Source: Macrosoma leucophasiata
Taxonomy: Eukaryota > Arthropoda > Insecta > Lepidoptera > Hedylidae
Length of the DNA stretch: 64,000 bases
Assembly: GCA_036365455.1 (NCBI GenBank)
Contig: JAWQUS010000030.1
Location: forward strand, 18,124,001 to 18,188,000
Direction of reading: 5' to 3'
The notes below the pieces were generated by a model. It was not told the DNA's origin. It searched no databases and worked only from the letters and a program-made list of their open reading frames with translations. Shown here in pieces: positions 59,444-64,000 of the stretch; position 1 is the first letter of the stretch, and each line of letters begins with the position of its first letter. Position numbers and translations under genes: made by a program.

Positions 59444-59673
59444 ATTGCTGTTCGTTAGTCTCGCTAAAACTCGAGAACGGCTGGACTGATTTGGCTGATT
59501 TTGGTTTTGAATGATTTTTGGAAGTCCAGGAAAGGTTTAAAAGGTAAGAAAAATTAAGAAATTGAAGGGAAATAGTAAAAAACAACAATCATTTTCCCAT
59601 ACAGATAGTCCGCATCTATCAAACCTTTGACACATTAATTAATTCTGAAACAAGTTTTCCGGGTCAGCTAGTA
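59444..59673 (-). repeat. Dispersed repeat, 14945-15207 family
   Basis: 'aattgctgttcgttagtctc', 'gctaaaactcgagaacggct', 'ggtttaaaaggtaagaaaa', end 'ttttccgggtcagctagtag'. Minus orientation. Confidence 0.7.
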
Positions 59674-60199
59674 GTAAATAATTTTCTTTAGTAAAGTTAT
59701 TTTTTTATTATTATATAATCTGTCAAAATCTTTGTCAGTTTTAAAAATAATATCCTCTACTTAATTGCCAGTGCCCAACGAGCCATGGTCACCCTACACT
59801 TACAGTGTCCAATCCCGTTTTTGCGATGGCAATGGCAAATTCACTTAATTGTGTCTACGACCCCGGGACGCGCCAGACGCGCGGTAATTGTACCCGCTCC
59901 CCTGGCCCCACCTCCCACCACAAACACTCCTGCGCAGCATTTTTAGGGTTTCGTAGCCTACTAGGAACCACTTATAGTACTATGTGTACCGTATACCTAT
60001 ACTACTGCCAACTTCTTTAAACCGATGGTCATGGGCAGACTAACCTCTCGATAAACTTATGTTACATAAGTACTTGAAGAAACGGTAAGTACCCTACATT
60101 GCGGGTGTCACAACACGCACTTGGCTGGTTTTTTGATACTGCTGACTAGAGGAAAACTTGCAGAAAATAGGTAAATAGATGCAATGATGCGTATTAACA
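59674..60199. other. No gene recognised
   Basis: 59840-59940 is GC-rich ('cgaccccgggacgcgccaga', 'cccctggccccacctcccac') and unique in the window. The frame at 59805-60020 has no domain. Confidence 0.35.
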
Positions 60200-61020
60200 C
60201 ACATACGAGCTATTTCCGCTTCCGAGTTCCGCTTCCGGTGTGCAAATACGTAAGACGCTTGTCAAACGCTCCCGCAAATAATCTCGTAAACAGTGCTAAA
60301 AACGACTATTTAGTGCAAAAGTGCCGCTCCAACTGCTTGTAATACGTGTGTGAACCAAAAAAACATAAAATCACGTCAAAACAACGGATAATTAGTGATA
60401 ATTGAAGATAAAGTTTTTTATCAAGATAATGGTTAAATGTCATTTGATAGTTGACAGCAGACGCACGAAACCCGCCATCAAAAAGTTACAGTGCTACCAA
60501 CAAAACAAAAAGTTACGTTCGGAAACTTGAACAAATCTTACGTTCCGTTTCACCAAATCATGTCGGCCGAACTGTCAATCATGTCTGTCGAACCAGAGAT
60601 GTCACTTCTACTGAATAAGATGACGGAGCAATTGAATTTATAGACGAAAGTCATTACGGTAAATATCACAACAACAGTGTTACAAAAACTGGAAGAAAAA
60701 ATAAAACCGATTATTGAAGAAAACGAGAAATTGAAATCCGAAGTAGTAAAATTAAATAACAAAATATCAAGTCTTGAAATGAACAGCAGAAAAAATAGGA
60801 GAAAATCATGAAGATTTGACTATGCTAGTCTCATCTACACTTAAAGAAATAGAAGTTGATGTTGGCACAGGGGAAATTGATAGACTTTGGGGAAAAGAGA
60901 AGAGAATGATACAAAAATGAGACCAATACTTCTAGCTACAACCACTTTATAGAAAAAAAAATGAGATTTTTAAAAACAAGAAAAAAATGAAGCCAAATAT
61001 GTACATGATACAAAAAGAAC
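60200..61020 (+). pseudogene. Decayed LINE 5' end with coiled-coil ORF1
   Basis: 60200-60570 looks like a LINE 5' UTR. A broken frame from about 60559 reads MSAELSIMSVEPEMSLLL, a stop, then LQKLEEKIKPIIEENEKLKS, a heptad-rich coiled coil, and, after a frameshift, sequence of the type HEDLTMLVSSTLKEIEVDV and RPILLATTTL. This is typical of LINE ORF1-type proteins. Several stops make it inactive. It lies directly upstream of the intact jockey element and may be its insertion site. Confidence 0.55.
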
Positions 61021-61208
61021 GGCGGGAAATTCCAAAAAGCGCGGGCGCGTTTTTCTTTGCTAAATTGTTTTTTGTATATTTATAGCATTCTGTTTAGTGT
61101 AAAGCGTGTATATTTGTTATTGTTTTCTTTGCATTATTTATTTGTATATATTTTTCTCTACATCTGGTAAGTTTTTGTACATAGGTATTTTACGTATTAT
61201 AAGTAACC
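61021..61208 (+). promoter_or_regulatory. Probable 5' UTR/internal promoter region of the jockey element
   Basis: Between the decayed ORF1 and the jockey ATG lies an AT-rich leader after a GC-rich start ('agcgcgggcgcgtttttctt'). LINEs of this clade use internal promoters. The exact 5' end of the element is not resolved. Confidence 0.3.
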
Positions 61209-62762
61209 ATGAACGAACCTCCCGATCCCGGAGGTACCGTTCCTCCCGCTAGTAATTTCGTCACAATCCAATATGACGAATCAAGCATTGATACAGATGG
61301 TTCTGTTTCCCAGCCAAATACGAGGAAACGCAGTCGTTTACACAAAATATGTAAACACTGCAACAAAAAAAAGAGGAAAAATATAGGAGGGCAAAAGGAC
61401 ATTGGATGCCACTGTCTTGAAGAGGACATTGTAATAGATCAAAACCCTCAATCCATGGAAGCCTCACAATCACATGTTCCTATACAAACATTTCACAATA
61501 ATGAAAACCCTGATAAAGTCAATGAACAGAGCAATGTTTTTCAGAGTAGAAGATGTTATAATAGTACAGATGCCTCTCCGTTTGTTGTTCATGTCCAAAG
61601 AATTCAGTCAGCCCCCAATGATGGTACTACTTTACATCCAATTACATTTGGAAATTTTCTTCAAAAACACAATATCAGTAATATTGTCAACGGCAGTGTG
61701 AAGAGACTAGGTCGGAATCGTATTCAATTAGCTTTCTCCAACTATACAGATGCAAATTTATTTATTGAATCAGAGATTTTAATACCAAGTAAACTCAAAG
61801 CTTTTATTCCATCCGTTAATATTACTAGAGTTGGGATAGTCAAAGGTATCCCAAATGAATGGTCCCCTGAGGAAATAATAGCCAACACTTCAGTGCCTAT
61901 TGGTTGTGGCAATATAATTAAAGTAAGGCGTATTAACTATAAAGTCATAGTAAATGGTGCCCCAGAGTGGAAACCATCCCAATCGGTTGTATTTTCCTTT
62001 GATGGACAGGTGTTGCCGAAACGAATTTTTATATGTTACAATGCTCTACCCGTAGACTTATACATATTTCCCACAATCCAATGTTACAATTGCTGTCGGT
62101 ATGGTCACACTAAGACACAATGTAGATCTAAGCCACGCTGCTACAAATGTGGACAGGAACACAGTGGTGAGTCATGCAGAATCGAAGGGGATATGCTTTG
62201 TTGTATTTGTTCAGGTCCCCACTCAGCCACCAGTAAATCTTGCCCGGAATTTATTAGACAAAAAGATATTAAAGTATATATGGCACAAAATTGTGTATCA
62301 CATGCAGAAGCCTCCAAAGTATATCCATCAAATGTAAAGTCATATGCACAGGTCTTGACAGCATCTTCATTAAAGCCTATTCCTGAAAATAATAAAACTG
62401 TTGGTAATCAATCCAGTCCTTACCAAAATTTCAACACAAAGTCCTATAAAAAAACAGTTTTCCTGAAGTCTCGCCCTTCTCCGAATATTGTAAAGGGATA
62501 CGATAGAGAAGCACATCAAAATCTAATTAAAGATTATGATATGCCTCCACCATCTGATGGGTGTGTCATAAACTCACAGTATAACTTTGAACGCGGACAA
62601 GAACAGGACTTATCCTCTAATATTATATCTGCTATTTTTAATACTCTTGCCCAATTCAACATATCTTTACCGTCCAACGTTGCTAGACTAATTGAAATAC
62701 TCTTACAAAACATAAACATTGAAAATGGCTTACAAAGCCAACATAATTCAGTGGAATTGTAG
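61209..62762 (+). CDS. Jockey-type LINE ORF1 (Gag-like nucleic-acid-binding protein)
   Basis: This 517-residue protein should bind the element RNA as part of the ribonucleoprotein that carries out target-primed reverse transcription. The ATG at 61209 has 'taaccATG' context. The N-terminal ~150 residues are charged and low-complexity, with a Cys/Lys cluster (CKHCNKKKRKN). A central region (about residues 200-290) resembles the PRE_C2HC segment of jockey Gag. Three CCHC-type zinc knuckles follow from residue 292 (CYNCCRYGHTKTQC, CYKCGQEHSGESC, CCICSGPHSATSKSC). This triple knuckle is the hallmark of jockey/I-group ORF1. The frame is intact and overlaps ORF2 by 38 nt. Minus-strand frames within are shadows. 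Confidence 0.9.
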   Translation: MNEPPDPGGTVPPASNFVTIQYDESSIDTDGSVSQPNTRKRSRLHKICKHCNKKKRKNIGGQKDIGCHCLEEDIVIDQNPQSMEASQSHVPIQTFHNNENPDKVNEQSNVFQSRRCYNSTDASPFVVHVQRIQSAPNDGTTLHPITFGNFLQKHNISNIVNGSVKRLGRNRIQLAFSNYTDANLFIESEILIPSKLKAFIPSVNITRVGIVKGIPNEWSPEEIIANTSVPIGCGNIIKVRRINYKVIVNGAPEWKPSQSVVFSFDGQVLPKRIFICYNALPVDLYIFPTIQCYNCCRYGHTKTQCRSKPRCYKCGQEHSGESCRIEGDMLCCICSGPHSATSKSCPEFIRQKDIKVYMAQNCVSHAEASKVYPSNVKSYAQVLTASSLKPIPENNKTVGNQSSPYQNFNTKSYKKTVFLKSRPSPNIVKGYDREAHQNLIKDYDMPPPSDGCVINSQYNFERGQEQDLSSNIISAIFNTLAQFNISLPSNVARLIEILLQNINIENGLQSQHNSVEL

Positions 62763-64000
62763 AAGCATAGTAAGTAAGAAAAGTGATCTTATTTACTTAA
62801 TTAACACATATGACCCGATTTTATTATCAATCTCTGAAACCTGGCTAAAGCCAGAATTTAGTTTTAAGGTTAGGAATTTTAACATTATTCGAGAAGACAG
62901 GTCCGACGGTTATGGCGGTGTTGCCATTTTAGTTAGGAAAGCTATTCCATTTAAATTAATTTCTATACCAACACATAACCCAGAATTTTCTGTTGTTGCT
63001 CTTGAAATAATGAATATTTGTTTTGTTTCAATATATATTCCGCACCCATCTTCTGTAATTCTGGCCGAATTAGATAACTTACTAGCTACCTTGATTAGAC
63101 CATTTATATTGCTAGGAGATTTTAATTGCCAACATGAATCCTGGGGTAGTGGTAGTACAAATTATTACGGCGATAAATTGCTGGAGATCATCGACAAACA
63201 TAATCTGTGTTTTATAAACAGTGGTTTATCAACAAGACGAACAAATCCTAATGAGAGTAAAAGTGTGGTCGATTTATCTATTTGTACACCCAATTTAGCT
63301 TCTATTTTTACATGGGACACACTTTCATCTACATTTGGTAGTGATCATTTTCCAATTATCTTGTCATTTCCGACAAAAAAAAGTATTCTTCCACAAAAGT
63401 TTTCGCGTAATAAATATGTACTGACTAATGTTACGGATGAAATGTGGAACAACTACAGCATGAAAGTTGATGACAAAATATCAGTTTTATCTACTACTCA
63501 AAGTATTGAAGATCGTGCGGAGGCTCTGGCAAATATTTTAATAGAGTCTGCTAATGAAATATTGCCAATTAAAAAATATTCATCTATCCTTCCCTGTCCC
63601 CCATGGTGGGATAACGAATGTAAACAAGCGATTAAAAAAAGAAAAGAAGCCGAGATCCAATATAAAAATAAGATGACGATGAACAATTTCTTCTTTTTAA
63701 AAAACGTTATGAGTAATGTGAAAAGATTGTTTAAGACAAAAAAGAAAGAGAGCTGGATGAAATTTTGTTACTCTATATCTCCTAGTACTCCAGCCTCGTT
63801 AGTGTGGAGAAAAATAAAAAGATATCGGCTTGGTATTGACAACTCTCCATCGTGTTATTTACCACCGTCTCTTGTAGCACAATTTTTGGATAACATTGCT
63901 CCACCATCAGTCCCCCAGAACATTAGTCCACTCTTAATCCTTCCAAGTGATCTAACAGGACTTTGCTCTCCATTTTCTCCTGAGGAGCTAAATCAAATTT
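62725..64000 (+). CDS. Jockey-type LINE ORF2 (endonuclease/RT), 5' part, cut by window end
   Basis: The ATG at 62725 starts within the end of ORF1, in the +1 frame relative to it. I translated the frame by hand: it is open for 425 codons to the window edge. The N-terminus reads IIQWNCRSIVSKKSDL, then SETWL, LGDFNCQHESWGS and FGSDHFPI, the Asn, Glu, Asp/Asn and Asp-His residues of the apurinic-type (exonuclease-endonuclease-phosphatase) domain that nicks target DNA. The reverse transcriptase would lie beyond 64000. The linker region (PPWWDNECKQAIKKRKEAE) is typical of jockey. No stop or frameshift was seen, so this copy may be full length and recent. Confidence 0.9.
   Translation, partial: MAYKANIIQWNCRSIVSKKSDLIYLINTYDPILLSISETWLKPEFSFKVRNFNIIREDRSDGYGGVAILVRKAIPFKLISIPTHNPEFSVVALEIMNICFVSIYIPHPSSVILAELDNLLATLIRPFILLGDFNCQHESWGSGSTNYYGDKLLEIIDKHNLCFINSGLSTRRTNPNESKSVVDLSICTPNLASIFTWDTLSSTFGSDHFPIILSFPTKKSILPQKFSRNKYVLTNVTDEMWNNYSMKVDDKISVLSTTQSIEDRAEALANILIESANEILPIKKYSSILPCPPWWDNECKQAIKKRKEAEIQYKNKMTMNNFFFLKNVMSNVKRLFKTKKKESWMKFCYSISPSTPASLVWRKIKRYRLGIDNSPSCYLPPSLVAQFLDNIAPPSVPQNISPLLILPSDLTGLCSPFSPEELNQI

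Overview
The window looks like AT-rich, intergenic or intronic nuclear DNA from a moth or butterfly (Lepidoptera). The reasons are the mixture of repeats (tRNA-derived SINEs, RTE-, CR1- and jockey-type LINEs, mariner, hAT-type and other MITEs, Ty3/gypsy LTR elements) and several LINE 3' tails with the usual lepidopteran form, such as the 'cagcagtggacgt' tail and 'gcgggcaacagctagt'. No complete host gene was found. Every long reading frame belongs to a transposable element. The best host candidate is a promoter/first-exon-like stretch near 58930-59251, and it is weak.

Layout. 1-2.7 kb: a retroposon tail, decayed SINEs and a palindromic element carrying a tRNA-like cloverleaf. 2.75-7.55 kb: a young LTR element with two apparently identical 599-bp LTRs but no working pol (LARD-like), with two tandem arrays and an integrase-tail relic inside. 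7.5-12.5 kb: SINEs with nested hAT-type and other MITE insertions. 12.88-14.06 kb: a dead mariner. 15.2-20.24 kb: an apparently intact Ty3/gypsy element with identical-looking LTRs, gag, pol in the -1 frame, and a textbook A_AAA_AAC slippery site directly before the gag stop. 20-28 kb: mostly decayed repeats and unique AT-rich DNA. 28.3-31.1 kb: a 2.8-kb terminal-inverted-repeat element (29-bp TIR, 8-bp TSD) that carries a 5'-truncated RTE LINE with its own 12-bp TSD. 32.9-34.5 kb: a second mariner, broken by a SINE-B. 34.6-36.4 kb: SINE-B copies interrupted by LINE fragments and by a MITE that itself contains a LINE. 37-45 kb: tRNA-like modules (some tandemly duplicated), MITEs, and another RTE insertion with a 13-bp TSD. 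45-58.6 kb: CR1-type LINE ends, SINE-A copies with perfect TSDs, and several MITE families. 60-64 kb: a decayed LINE ORF1, followed by an intact jockey-type element (ORF1, then ORF2 overlapping by 38 nt and running open off the end of the window).

How the parts relate. Three working names are used. SINE-A is tRNA-derived and about 310-330 bp. SINE-B is about 290 bp, poly(A)-tailed and of unknown origin. SINE-C is tRNA-like, with a head resembling 'agttggttcagcggtgtg'. The SINE-A 3' end closely resembles the 3' end of the RTE LINE found here, and both make 9-13 bp TSDs, so SINE-A is probably mobilised by that LINE. The SINE-B tail resembles the CR1-type LINE tail at 45.4 kb. Nested insertions give a relative chronology, and several were resolved to the base from their target-site duplications.

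The most unusual item is a family of tRNA-like modules held between inverted arms (GGAAAGAAAAATTTGAC / GTCAAATTTTTCTTTCC) and capped by a shared 'TTTCGCAATAACACATGCGAGTGAA'-like end. Examples lie near 1.0-1.4, 9.0-9.7, 37.7-37.9, 41.3 and 44.3-44.7 kb. Repeat names and clade assignments are by eye; no database search was possible.
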